Shown here: positions 9,662-20,583 of the stretch, in pieces | How positions within the stretch are numbered: the first letter of the stretch is position 1 | How the letters are laid out: every line of letters starts with the position of its first letter | DNA from: Megalonaias nervosa | Lineage: Eukaryota > Mollusca > Bivalvia > Unionida > Unionidae | Reading direction: 5' to 3' | Length of the DNA: 64,000 bases | Assembly: GCA_016617855.1 (NCBI GenBank) | Contig: JAECUM010000846.1 | Coordinates: 62,001 to 126,000 of the forward strand | Made by a program: the position numbers and the translations under genes | Notes under the pieces: generated by a model | What the model saw: the letters and a program-made list of their open reading frames with translations, nothing else | Databases searched by the model: none | Told to the model about the DNA's origin: nothing

Positions 9662-10016
9662 TTCCTGCTATCAGACTAGCAGTTATATTTTTTTCTTTTT
9701 CTGACAGGGGTACAACAGCCAACTCTGCTAGTTTTTTATTTGCAGCTTGATTTATTATATTACTAACATTTGCAGGCATAACTTCAGTGCTTGCCAGTTT
9801 TACTGGCTGAAGTCGGACCGCTTGCGGTCTGCGAATTAATCGTGCTAGTCTATCCTTGATTGCTGAGAATGCTTTACCGGCAATATCACCAATACCTTTA
9901 TCACAAACAACGTCAGTAGCTTTCATTTCCAGTTGCTTTGCAATCGGTATTGCTTTTTGGGCTATCCTTCTAAATAGACCCTGAACAACATCACCAGGCC
10001 CATCACCGTAAATCAC
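9639..10016 (-). CDS. Small basic virion-core-type protein of the virus-like element (open)
   Basis: A 125-codon frame without internal stops, ending 23 bp inside the capsid ORF. No ATG is present at the 5' edge (GTG at 10014-10016). The phase stays open further upstream, so the true start is unsettled and may have been lost. The protein begins with a glycine-rich GDGPGDVVQGLFRRIAQKAI segment, then alternates basic and small hydrophobic residues (AIKDRLARLIRRPQAVRLQP). Such 'gGlGslFR...P..k' proteins are found next to capsid genes in adintovirus-like elements and are thought to be membrane-active or DNA-binding core components. Being open does not make it functional, since its neighbours are all broken. 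Confidence 0.5.
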   Translation of the reverse strand: MIYGDGPGDVVQGLFRRIAQKAIPIAKQLEMKATDVVCDKGIGDIAGKAFSAIKDRLARLIRRPQAVRLQPVKLASTEVMPANVSNIINQAANKKLAELAVVPLSEKEKNITASLIAGNGLRVRR

Positions 10017-10209
10017 TTTATACGTAAGTAAAATCGCGAATTTATCACCCTGACCATTACAGGTCCACGTTGAGCATTGTGTATGATCATCTTATTTTTT
10101 TGTCACTTGTCTAATTGTATACCCTCAATCACTGCGGTAATCATCAACGATTTAATTAATGAGGGACCGATAAACATGAATGTCCATGATACCGCCTGTA
10201 AATAATCTG

Positions 10210-11330
10210 TCAAATATCAGCTGCTTCGTTAATGATTTCTGGGGAATTATTGCCGGCTCGTCTTCTTCCAAAAAGGATTTCTAGTCTGTCCACGTCGGCA
10301 AGGACGTTATTGGGACAAAGTTTGTCAAGGCCACCGTTGAACAGACCACTTCCAGTGGCGCTGGGGCCAGGATCTGTACCTTTTTCTTTACCTGGTATAA
10401 AGTCTGATTTTATTTTTCGTTTTACTTTCTGTTCGAATTTAGCAGAATTTTCATCATCACGTCTGATCTGCTCAGAATCATTAGCGACGCGATATACATT
10501 TACAATCCAATTGTCACGGTTAATAGTTTTAACATATTTGGGTTTTACATATCTCTCTCTTTTATCGTATCCATATGCTGCAATATCTATTATTTGGTCT
10601 GGATCCCTGATAGCGGCAATGACTTTAATCGTAAATTTATCTACTATATTTATTTTATTTCTTGGAGGAGATGATTGTGGCGGCGATGGTTGTGGTTGAG
10701 GAGGTTGCAAGGGTGGTGGTAGAGTTATTTTATCACTTGTTATCGTCTTTCGTCTACAATTTTCAAGTTGCATCTTCATTTCTTTTTCTCTTTCTCTCCT
10801 TTCTTGTTTTACTTGTTCAATATACTCGTGTACTGCCCGGTTAAAAATTTCAAATTGATTAGCATCTCTCTCAGATCTAATCTACGGAGTATCAGTAGCG
10901 ATGCGATATACATCCTTAACCCAATCAGCAGATTTCAGAGTGTTAATATATTTGGGTTTTACATACCTATCTCTATAACGATATCCAAACGCGGCAATAC
11001 TAATTATTTGGTTTGGGTCGCTGATAGCGGCAACACCATCAAGCGGAAGTTTATCTGTAATGTTAGTTTTAACTTTTGGAGGAGGCTGAACTTCAGGTTG
11101 TGGTTGAGGAGGTTGCTGGGGGTGGGTGGTTGAGCTGCTTGAAGAAGGTCAGGTAACGTCTCAAGAGCTTTTTGTGCTGCCTCAGTTGCTGTAACAATTT
11201 TCTTTGTTGGTTCGACAATTGGTTTAAACAACTGTTCTGCACCTTCTGTAAATTCCACCTGAGACTCCTGACGCTCTTGTAATTTTTTTTTTGACAGAAT
11301 CACGGACGAGGAGATATTTTTTAATTGCAT
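10210..11330 (-). pseudogene. Proline/glutamine-linked protein with a duplicated unknown ~60-residue domain
   Basis: The reading starts at 11330 with a lysine/glutamine-rich helical region. It breaks by a frameshift in a G-rich run near 11120, then continues in one phase to 10210 with one TAG at 10882-10884. Two copies of a domain are visible, about 11050-10880 and 10650-10470. They share the pattern D-K-x5-AAI-x-DP-x-QII-x-IAAxGY, then RYVKPKY, then W-x2-x-VYR-x-A. A charged coiled stretch and a PPPLQPPQPQP linker separate them. I do not recognise the domain. The gene is first in the late cluster. It might be a structural or packaging accessory protein, but nothing in the sequence proves this. 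About 373 codons overall. Confidence 0.6.
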
Positions 11331-11479
11331 CTAGTCGTTGTCGAACTAGTTTAGTTGTGCGAGATTCCATGGTTAGCGTATTATATCAAAAATAATGATT
11401 TAATTACGCCACCTTTTTTTTGCACCTTTGATTCAGTCAAGTCACACACGGTGACGACCCAGGTAAATATATTTTGACA

Positions 11480-11775
11480 CAAAAAAATAAACCGATTAGA
11501 AGTCTCAGTGACGCTTACAGTTTTTCACCCGTTATAGGAAACTTAATTTCGGTCTGAAATTTTGGTCTGTCTATCATCGTTACTTTAGCGTTATTGACAC
11601 TTGTATTTTTTCACCCTTCGTAATAACCTTTATTTCGATCTGAAAATCTGATCTGTTCACCCCACCCCCACCCCCTAGAAGTCTCGGTTTAGCGTTATTG
11701 ATGCTTGTATTTTCATTTTCGTAGGAAGCTTTATTTTCGCGAAATAACGCTCCTAAAAATGGTCTGTCACCCTCT
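11480..11775. repeat. Three ~90-bp direct repeats at the right end of the virus-like element
   Basis: Units share AGCGTTATTGA..CTTGTATTTT (or GACGCTTACAGTTTTTCACC), then a variable TTCGTA.GAA..TT, then TATTTCG.TCTGAAA and TGGTCTGT. Three copies run about 11496-11570, 11571-11660 and 11690-11770. They lie outside the last ORF and are plausible remains of a terminal repeat. No inverted counterpart was noticed at the left side of the window. Confidence 0.65.
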
Positions 11776-11782
11776 CTGCTGC

Positions 11783-13520
11783 TACAGTAGATAGATATAG
11801 ATGACGGTTTCTACTGTGGATTATATGTGTACAATTTACAGTTGATGGATATAGATTGTTTCTACTGTGGATTATATGTGTACAATTTACAGTTGACGGA
11901 TATAGATTGTTTCTACTGTGGATTATATGTGTACAATTTACAGTAGATGGATATAGATGAGATTCTGCTGTGGATTATATGTTTACAATTTACAGTAGAT
12001 GGATATAGATGAGATTCTGCTGTGGATTATATGTTTACAATTTACAGTAGATAGATATAGATGACGGTTTCTACTGTGGATTATATGTGTACAATTTACA
12101 GTTGATGGATATAGATTGTTTCTACTGTGGATTATATGTGTACAATTTACAGTAGATGGATATAGATGAGATTCTGCTGTGGATTATATGTTTACAATTT
12201 ACAGTAGATGGATATAGATGAGATTCTGCTGTGGATTATATGTTTACAATTTACAGTAGATAGATATAGATGACGGTTTCTACTGTGGATTATATGTGTA
12301 CAATTTACAGTTGATGGATATAGATTGTTTCAACTGTGGATTATATGTGTACAATTTACAGTTGATGGATATAGATTATTTCTACTGTGGATTATATGTT
12401 TACAATTTACAGTAGATGGATATAGATGAGATTCTGCTGTGGATTATATGTGTACAATTTACAGTTGATGGATATAGATTGTTTCTACTGTGGATTATAT
12501 GTGTACAATTTACAGTAGATGGATATAGATGAGATTCTGCTGTGGATTATATGTTTACAGCAGATGTTTACATGCAAGAGTTTCTACTGTGGATTATATG
12601 TGTACAATGAACAGTTGATGGATACAGATGAGAGTTTCTACTGTGGATTATATGTTCAATTTACAGTAGATGGATACATATGAGAGTTTCTACTGTGGAT
12701 TATATGTGTACAATTTACAGTACATGTAGATGGATACATATTAGAGTTTCTATTGTGGATTATATGTACAATTTACAGTAGATGGATACATATAAGAGTT
12801 TCTATTGTGGATTATATGTACAATTTACAGTAGAGGGATACATGCAAGAGTTTCTACTGTGGATTATATGTGTATTATTTACAGTAGAGAGATACATATG
12901 AGAGTTTCTACTGTGGATTTTATGTGTACAATTTACAGTAAATGTAGATAGATACATATGAGAGTTTCTACTGTGGATTATATATATACAGTTTACAGTA
13001 GATGTTTACATGCAGGAATTTCTACTGTGAATTATATGAAAAATTTACAGTAGATGGATACATATGAGAGTTTCTACTGTGGATCATATGTGTACAATTT
13101 ACAGTAGATGGACATAAATGATAGTTTCTGCTGTGGATTATATGTATACAGTTTACAGTAGATGGATATAGATGAGAGTTTCTACTGTGGTTTATGTGTA
13201 CAATTTACAGTAGATGGATACATATAAGAGTTTCTACTGTGGATTATATGTACAATTTACAGTAGAGGGATACACGCAAGAGTTTCTACTGTGGATTATA
13301 TGTGTACAATTTACAGTAGATGGAAATAGATGAGAGTTTCTACTGTGGAGTATACGTGTACAATTTACAGTAGATGGATATAGATCGTTTCTACTGTGGA
13401 TTATATGTGTACAATTTACATTAGATGTTTACATGCAAACATTTCTACTGTGGATTATATGTGTACAATTTACAGTAGATGGATATAGATGAGAGTTTCT
13501 ACTGTGGATTATATGTATCC
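11783..13520. repeat. Satellite-like array, 51-57 bp unit with internal dyad
   Basis: About 32 head-to-tail units. The core is CTACTGTGGATTATATGTGT plus ACAATTTACAGTAG, then ATGGATATAGATGAGAGTTT. Each unit contains CTACTGT and ACAGTAG about 20 bases apart, so single strands can fold into hairpins. The left half (11783-12540) shows higher-order order: the same series of unit variants (GACGGTTT, TTGATGG..TTGTTT, GAGATTCTGC) recurs every four or five units. The right half is more diverged. The array abuts the end of the virus-like element. Confidence 0.95.
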
Positions 13521-15400
13521 TTTTCATGAAGTACCCATCTTGGCCAAGTAACTATTTTGAACTACACAACATCCATTCATATAAGTGGTAATATTTTGAT
13601 GAATTCTAATAAGTTTACGATTTTCACTAACATTACTAATACCATAGAAACATTGTATTCATTGGCAAAGTGTATTAACAAGCTTTTTGCAAATTATATA
13701 TTGAATACAGCATCTAAATTATACAAGTTACAAATGTACATACAAGTATACAAATGAAGGGATCAATTATAAACATCAAGAAAACTACAAGCATGAATAA
13801 AAAGAATGAAAACCAATGTTAAACGCAGAACGTTAAGCAGCAGGAAAAACAAATTAACAGGAGAGAAATTTTAAAGTCTAAAAGCTACACTAAAACATGC
13901 AAAATCTAACATGAACTATATATACGTGTACAGATACGTGATATTGGAAACTGTGGAATCAAAAATACTAAAATTGCTGAAAGTCGTTCCAATGGGTCTC
14001 CGATCTTATGTACATTAGACCAGAAAACAGAACTTCCTCATTTAAAACAAGGAGGTGCGACGCTATCATATTTTGCATTTTACATTTTATAGAGTTCAGT
14101 CATGACTCCACTAATTCTTCTGTAGCTGAATGGTGGCAGTTTATTTATATTTAGCCTAGCAGGGTATGACAAGTTTGTATAAACCTGGTAGTTGTTTGGT
14201 TGCCTACCTTGCACTCTTTCTTGTTTGTTCTATGTATTTCGTTTTGAAACCAGCCAACACTAGCTTAATCTAAAATCCCACCATAGATTTGTATAACAGG
14301 AACGAACCGAAAATTGTGTCCGAATATAGTTAAGGAGTGGGAACAGATGAAACTGTGCCCAATACTGAAATGTTGTAGGGACTTTGTGCAAATTAAACTG
14401 TATCCAAATACTGCAAAATGTTCTAATGTTACGACTTTATGGTCACAAACTTAAGTAACAAAAAAGATGCAAAACCAACAAGTTTTATAAAACTTAACAA
14501 ACAATTTAAGTATGAAAGTTATAAATGAAAAATATCCGAGGAACTTACAGTATTATGAAGTGAATCCAAACTAGTCCTTATAAAGGTCTATGAAAGTTCT
14601 AAATGCATGAAAAGTTCCTTATAAATTTCATTACTGGAAATGTACTAGTCCTCCATGAACCGTGACGTTGTCAAGAGGGCGTTGTCCAAAATTTCCTCAA
14701 ATAATGAGTACTTTCTATTTCTACTGAACAGTCCAAACAAATGTTTTTCTTCTCAAATAATATCGAAGTACAACATACAACAGGAACACAATAAGTATGA
14801 ATTACTCCAAAAATCGGAAAGAATCTGAATGCTTAATTTTCTCTTTATATACACCGTATATTGCGACTGTATTTCGCAATAGATCACACGTGACAGAATA
14901 CACTACTCATTTTGCGACGAATTGGGCCTATTCACGTGACCTAGCGCAACCAATGGAAAGTTAAATAATTATTCTCGAAACATCGAAATCCCACCAGTCA
15001 CTGAGAAACTACGCCATAGGCTCCATTTTAAGTCTTATTATTAAGATTATTATTAATAATTGTTATCACATACGTAAACATCTATTGATAGATTCTATGC
15101 AATTCGCGTTCTTAACAGAGCCAGGTCACGCACACAAATTTATATATATATAAAGAAAAGATATTCTAAATAGTTTACAAACATGGAAAAACAAGTTACG
15201 AAAATGAAATAAAATCATGTACCAGGAGTTACAAAAATACAGACTTGGTACAAACGAAATTCTGTTGAAATACTGAATTGTTCTATGAATGTGGTACAAA
15301 TGAATCCCAATACTGATATGTTCTACGGACTTGGTACAAGTGAAACTGTATCCATATAATGAAATGCTGTACGGTTAGATCAAACGTAAAATTGTCCTGA
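13521..15400. other. Non-coding intergenic sequence with repeat fragments
   Basis: No gene was recognised. About 14335-14420 and 15250-15370 hold degenerate tandem units (AATACTGAAATGTTCTACGG plus ACTTGGTACAAATGAAACTG). A block at 14420-14700 resembles 16835-17105. The 66-codon ORF at 13557 has no recognisable features. Confidence 0.6.
14420..14700. repeat. Diverged repeat copy A (paired with 16835-17105)
   Basis: It shares with 16835-17105 the series TGTTACGA.T.TA, then AAGTAACA.AAAA, then ACCAACAA, then CTTA(A)CAGTATT.TGAA.T.AA and later TCCTAAA/TCCTTA blocks. The two direct copies flank the LINE relic. They may be parts of one dispersed repeat, or a duplication. Confidence 0.55.
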
Positions 15401-16745
15401 TTCACTTTTTCACTGATTTGGTGAGCAAACTTGAATGTAATTCCGACACATGTTTCCTGTGTGGCTTTTTAAAGTGGTCTCGATTAAAGCTTATTACCAA
15501 AGTCCGAATCAGGTTCATTGCGTCATACGTTCATATGTTTTCATGTATCTGGATGTTATTTCGGTACTCCGGTCTCACTACACTCTTTAAGTTTGTTCAG
15601 GTCTTGTTGCAAAGTCATTTGGTTCTCCTAGCTGGTACTTGATTATTTAAAGTAATCCTTGTATTATCAGCAAAGAGATATCGTCTGAATTCACAAAGCC
15701 TCGTAAATCATCGATGCAGAAGACAAATAACAGGAATTCTAGAACTGGTCCCTGTTAGATTCTTGATACGACATTTTGATGAATCATAACATTTTCCATT
15801 AACTACATCCGATTTAAACATTTGATTTATAGAGATACGTAATAGGGCAGAAAAGCTCTCTGAAAGTTCCTATGGGAGTGTTGAGTGTAACAGAGCATTT
15901 CCTGGAGCATTGTTTCTTAAGTTTGAGAAGCACTTTGCTGTGTCACGGGTAATTCTTAAGTCTTCAGTTGTATATTTTGGTGGGTTTGATGTAAGTTTTG
16001 ATATGGTTCCTTCAGATTTCTTTTCAAAAATTTCCCTTTATCACTATCAGTTTTCATGAATTTAGATCTTCAGGATCACTGAGAAGTTATCCTATGCCCT
16101 TTTTGGTCTTTGATTTGGATATAACATAGATGCAGATAACTTTTAGTGTTAACTTTAACTTGAACTGAGAGGTTATTTTGTATCGTTTGTGTTTCCTCGT
16201 TAGGTTTTCCACCCGATTTGATTTTATTATAGTCCTTCCTTACTTCGGATGTTTTGTCGGTATAGTTTTCTTTTAAATTGCACGTTTCTTCTTCATTTCT
16301 CGATAGCTTTCTTGTCTAATGCAAATTTCTCTTTCCCTTGGTGGACATATATACTTCTTCTTAGGGACGTATATATCTCCTCATTACGACATCTCCACGA
16401 TGAATTTCTTCCAGCAAGAACCGACAACGTTCTCTGTGCAAGGCATTGTCCTTTATTGATGCTTCTGTTATCATGGAATGAATAGTTTGATGTATTATAG
16501 TATATTTTTCTCCTTGCTGTGTTCCTAATTAATCTAGAACACTTGTACTTTAACTGGAACACATAGTGATCACTCTTGCCTAATGGGTTTGCTATTCCGG
16601 TTCGAAATAGTATTGTCCTCATTGCTCATGTTCAGGTCAAGAATGTATCATCTCTCAATCCATTTCGTTCTTAACGTTCTGGAATATGCAGCTGTCATAT
16701 TCCGGTGAGTCTATCCTCTTACCTTTGCTATTCAATGATTCCCGG
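15400..16745 (-). mobile_element. Decayed non-LTR retrotransposon (endonuclease end, linker, RT palm)
   Basis: On the minus strand, reading from high to low coordinates, three pieces of a LINE ORF2 can be seen. Near 16560-16745 is the end of an APE-type endonuclease (a DDT-containing block, then NPLGKSDHYVFQ, equal to the usual P-L-G-x-SDH motif). At 16293-16550 is the endonuclease-RT linker. Near 15660-15765 is the RT palm, with QGPVLEFLLF (the QGSxLGPLLF block) and LFADNTR (normally FADDT). Frameshifts and stops separate the pieces, and one catalytic Asp of the FADD box has become Asn. Jockey/CR1-like affiliation is probable but not certain. Confidence 0.75.
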
Positions 16746-16834
16746 CATAGCTCTAGTTAGCTGATGTCACACGTGAACAGAATATGTAAATAGCACTTAC
16801 TGGAAATCTCTAACATTAATGTCTGCAAATTTGC

Positions 16835-17105
16835 ATAATGTTACGATTCTACGTCTTAAATTATGTAACAGAAAAAGCGAAAACCAACAATTTAAATACA
16901 ATCAACAAAAAAATTATTTCTGAACCATACAAAGTGAACATTCAAGAGGCACTTAACAGTATTTTGAATTAAATCCCAAATAATCCTAAATATCCTATCA
17001 CAAGTTAGAAAATATAGAATGTTCCGAATGAATTCCACTAGTCTTGAATGTCCCAATGTAACATAATGAATGATGTAATCCAGGATGTCTTTGAAAGAGT
17101 TTACA
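16835..17105. repeat. Diverged repeat copy B (paired with 14420-14700)
   Basis: Direct-orientation copy of the block at 14420-14700, with many substitutions. From here to 17815 only AT-rich sequence is seen. The 142-codon frame at 17229-17657 is judged to be chance. Confidence 0.55.
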
Positions 17106-17862
17106 GTAATCGACAGTAATGTGTATAAATCCTAAAGTGAAAGAGCCCTTTAATAATTCCAGAGAATATTTTAAATAAACAATTCCTATCGAATTATATC
17201 ATAAACACAACAATAAATTCCAATCAAAATGGATTCATACAAACGGCCTTACAATAGGAATGAATTATTTCTTTGCCAAATCCAAATTTCTACACATTTT
17301 CACTTCACCTTGATTGTGAAGATTTCCAGTGGAAAACCTAGCCTAACAGTGAACAAGACTGGCCTTGAACTTTTGGTACTCAAACAGTTTGTTTATAGCT
17401 TACAATCATGGCCCAAACTTAGATATGTAAACATTCTGTTTACAACTTACAATCATGGACAAAAGTTAAGCGCACAATATAAATTAAATATACATAACAA
17501 TATATCTAACTCCATGGTTCCACTTTCCGATCTTAACATCAACCGAAGCATTAACTTATCACGAATCATAAAGCTGAATTTGTACAGCTATGTTTTCTTT
17601 ACATTTATTATTCATGCTAACCTAATCTGCTTACAATTTCTTTTAAGTATACAGTAGCGTCCTTCTTCCGATAAGATTTTCTATATCGATGGAGATATGT
17701 CATAACAACATTCTCTCATCACCCAGGATTAATTTGGGTTCATTTTATGTAAGATGCATTTAGGCTTAACTTCTGTTTTTCTTATAATCATTGATGATAT
17801 AGATGTAGATCCTAGCTTGCCCCTCCCCCCCCCCCCGGGCCCTGCTGAACTGGTTTCCATTT

Positions 17863-18119
17863 TGTTGTTGTTTGTAGTTGTTGTAGGGTTTAACGCCATT
17901 TTTCAGCGCAAGATAGGCTTTACATGGCGGCCAGTATCAATGGTGGAGAAAGAACTCGGAAAAAAACCGGAAAGAACCACCGACCCTCGAGAAGCTACTG
18001 GAAGGCTAACGCACGTACCCACATTGGCCGAGCCCGAGACTCGAACCCACGCAGACAGAGGTGAGACGGCAGTGATCCGTAACGGTGAGCGCTTTAGACC
18101 ACTCGGCCATTCTGGGCCC
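17863..18119 (-). mobile_element. tRNA-derived SINE, copy 1
   Basis: The element lies in reverse orientation. Read on the minus strand it starts with GGGCCCAGAATGGCCGAGTG (box A region TGGCCGAGTGG). It continues with a box B GGGTTCGAGTCTC and a conserved body (GGTCGGTGGTTCTTTCCGG). It ends in TGTAGGGTTTAACGCC on the plus strand, preceded by a TTGTTG-repeat that is the CAA tail. The same family occurs at 41175, 41311, 47215 and 51341. A poly-C run (17823-17837) lies just beyond its tail. Confidence 0.9.
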
Positions 18120-20520
18120 CGGTCATCATTTTGTAAAAATAGCGTAATTGGGTTTTTTAAATGTAACATTTTACCTTATTTAAATTTTTATTTGCTTCTT
18201 GAATATTTCATATCGGTCCCTGTCGGAAATGGTTTTCGTTTGACAAACCTTTTTCCCCATAATTGAGGGCGAATTTAACTTTAGATGTAAGTATGTCCCA
18301 TTTATCGGTCACCTTTCTGTATTATATCAGAAAATGATATAAAATATTCATGGATTTCTTCATCTTTACGCTTTAATGGTCTTCTACACGACTAATTGTC
18401 TAAACTTTATGACACCACTGTTTGTCTGTGTTGTTATCAAATGTTCAGACACAGGATCTTCTATATTCTGAACCTACCATCTGTAATTTATAGAGAGTCA
18501 AGCTTAAGTGGAGCATAAGGTCTTTGGGTGGGGCTAAAGTCTTTTGATAACATGTATATGTTAATCAAGGTATAAAAACTATTACTGGTCCTAAAATAGT
18601 GGCACCGAAAGTGCACATGCTGTCCGCTATTACCTTCTGGTGTTTTGTGCTGGATCTGTTAGGGGAAAGAACGAAGAATTGCTAGTAAATGTTCCCAATG
18701 TTCATCACAGTATATTTTCTGTCATTATTTACATTTAAAAAATATCTGCATTGTGTACTGTTATTGTTAATTGAACGACAATGTAAATAAATACTTCAGT
18801 CAACTCTGGAACATTGCTCAATCCAGGATAAGAACACGCAACTGACAATGTCATCACGTGACAACAGCAAGAGCAGATATAACGAACGACTGCAAAGTTA
18901 CATGTAATTTGATCCGTTGTTGTGTAATCATCGTATTGGGTTCACTAGAGTATTTCTGTAATCTTTTCTATAACTTGAAATGATGTTTACCATATCTAAA
19001 GGATAATTTGTTGACAAATAAAGACTTAAATTCTATTGATATAAAGAATTGAAATGGCTAATAATTATATAACTTTTCACAAGTTCAAGGAAACAAAACA
19101 TGTCTTTATTTTTAAAGAGCTAGAAATAGTATTATAACATGTAAATTGCTAAAAAAAAAATTGAAAAATAAAAAAAAAAAAGTTGACACTGTTCCTATGA
19201 CAAAGACATGTATGTTTTGAAATAAGTGTTATTCAAATGAAATAATCTGATCTCGCTTATGGTTTGAATTAAATTACTTAGCGGGAGAGAGGGCTAACTT
19301 GTTATAGATATATAACCAGTTAAAACTTGCTGTTTTGTTGTTTGTTTTTTTCTTTCTTTCTTTGTTTATTTGTTGTATTTTGGGGGTTTTCTTGGGGGTT
19401 GGGGGGTCGCGGTACGTTATTATACCGCAGCCGATTTTCAACATTGAATTCTACTTACTTCGTTCACTGACTTGAATCTTAAGATGGTTGACAAACTGTA
19501 TCGTACGATGAATGGTGTAATGCCAGAGATGATTAATCTTCCTGCTTTTCAACTACATATGGGATTGTAATCAGGTGCATAATATTATTAATAAAAGGAA
19601 CGAGAAAGATGCTGCACTAGGCTTTGTGCTTTTATTAACGTATTTACGACTGCAAGGAGGTGCTTGAAATGCGGCGGAACCTGTAACTTTGCAGTTATTG
19701 TATATAGTACGACTAATTGGTAAATTGTAAGCAACAATAGGAGCCCCTGTGAGCTACTGTACACTCTTTATCATAGACGCACATGAGAATTTATACAGAG
19801 GTTTAGGGGCTGTTTTAAGATAATTACCTGAACATATAAACAATGCGAAAACAAAATTAGCTGGTAAATGCTTAAAATTCATTTAAGGAAAAGAATGTAA
19901 TGAATGGACTTGGCTAATATTATTAAGCCATTTATATATGTGCTATTTTTTGGCTATATAATTCGCGCACCCTCCCTTTTGTTTGTAACCCGCCCACATT
20001 TTAAAAACGAAAAAGCATCAACTTGCATAAAAGAAAAGAAAAAAAAAAAATGCAAAAATCTTGGTCATTTAATTCATCAGTTTATCATTTCTAACCTGAC
20101 TGTTGTCAGGGGCTCCCTAACAATGTAAAGTTATTGGCATCTCAGACTAAACAAAAGCTTTCGATATAAACAAGCAGACAGACTGCAAATTGTCGTGTAT
20201 ATTTGCGAAGTCTTGTTTTAATATTTATAAAAACAATTGAACAAGTAAACAAGAGAATGTAAGCAGTTATTAAGACCATGAACTGCATCACATCTGTTGC
20301 CTGAAAACAGACTCACCATGCAAATATGGCAGTTGTTTCTAAAGAAACTCTTGTTTGATTCAAAATGCCAACAAGATGTCATATACTATTGGAACTTGAT
20401 ATAAATGCACCCTAAACCCTTAGTTATAATTTATTATAGTCTTTCTTTTGATTTGAAATTCATCTTCTGTTAAATGTTATTTGAAGAACAGATATATTTT
20501 GTGCCTAATTATTGTTTCAG
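18120..20520. other. Intergenic / probable upstream region of the DNTTIP1 gene
   Basis: No coding region was recognised. The first translated exon begins at an AG acceptor (20519-20520), so at least one untranslated exon and the promoter should lie upstream, possibly here. No TATA box, CpG-rich island or donor site could be assigned with confidence. A G-rich run at 19381-19407 (three runs of five to six G) might fold as a quadruplex. Confidence 0.4.
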
Positions 20521-20583
20521 GAATCAGTTTGGATATTCTTGTCTAGAGCAAAACCAAGGTGACAGATATGGATCATAAAAATG
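20521..20583 (+). CDS. DNTTIP1: DNTTIP1 exon 1 (5'UTR and first 5 codons)
   Basis: Acceptor TTGTTTCAG ends at 20520, and the donor G|GTATGT starts at 20584. The ATG at 20568-20570 gives MDHKN, and the last base starts a codon finished by exon 2 (phase 1). The short leader contains no ATG upstream in the exon. The start was chosen because it is the only ATG in phase with exon 2. An upstream non-coding exon is implied. Confidence 0.65.

Larger units (their letters stand above)
1401..11770 (-). mobile_element. Decayed Maverick/Polinton (adintovirus-like) element
   Basis: This is a block of short, closely packed ORFs, mostly on the minus strand, in a locus otherwise made of introns and repeats. 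The ORFs include an adenain-like protease, a double-jelly-roll capsid candidate, two basic core-type proteins and a fibre-like protein. Gaps between adjacent minus-strand ORFs from 9661 to 5238 are mostly about 10-25 bp, and two ORFs overlap, as in compact viral genomes. Nearly every ORF has in-frame stops (often TGA) or frameshifts, so the copy is a fossil. Integrase, FtsK/HerA-type ATPase and polymerase catalytic motifs were not seen. The left edge is uncertain, and the right edge is set by repeats at 11480-11775. An unrelated DNA-virus insertion is possible, but the protease with the basic pX-like proteins favours this class. Confidence 0.75.

Noticed and set aside
11783..13520. Possible CRISPR-like array
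   Set aside because: Spacers are not unique and the units are contiguous and diverging. This is a eukaryotic satellite.
14420..17105. LTRs flanking the LINE relic
   Set aside because: The two similar blocks lack TG..CA ends and a primer-binding site, and the internal element is a non-LTR type. They are kept only as a repeat pair.
17229..17657. 142-codon plus-strand ORF in the intergenic region
   Set aside because: Composition is that of AT-rich random sequence, with no domain, no splice context and no conserved motif. It lies between repeats.
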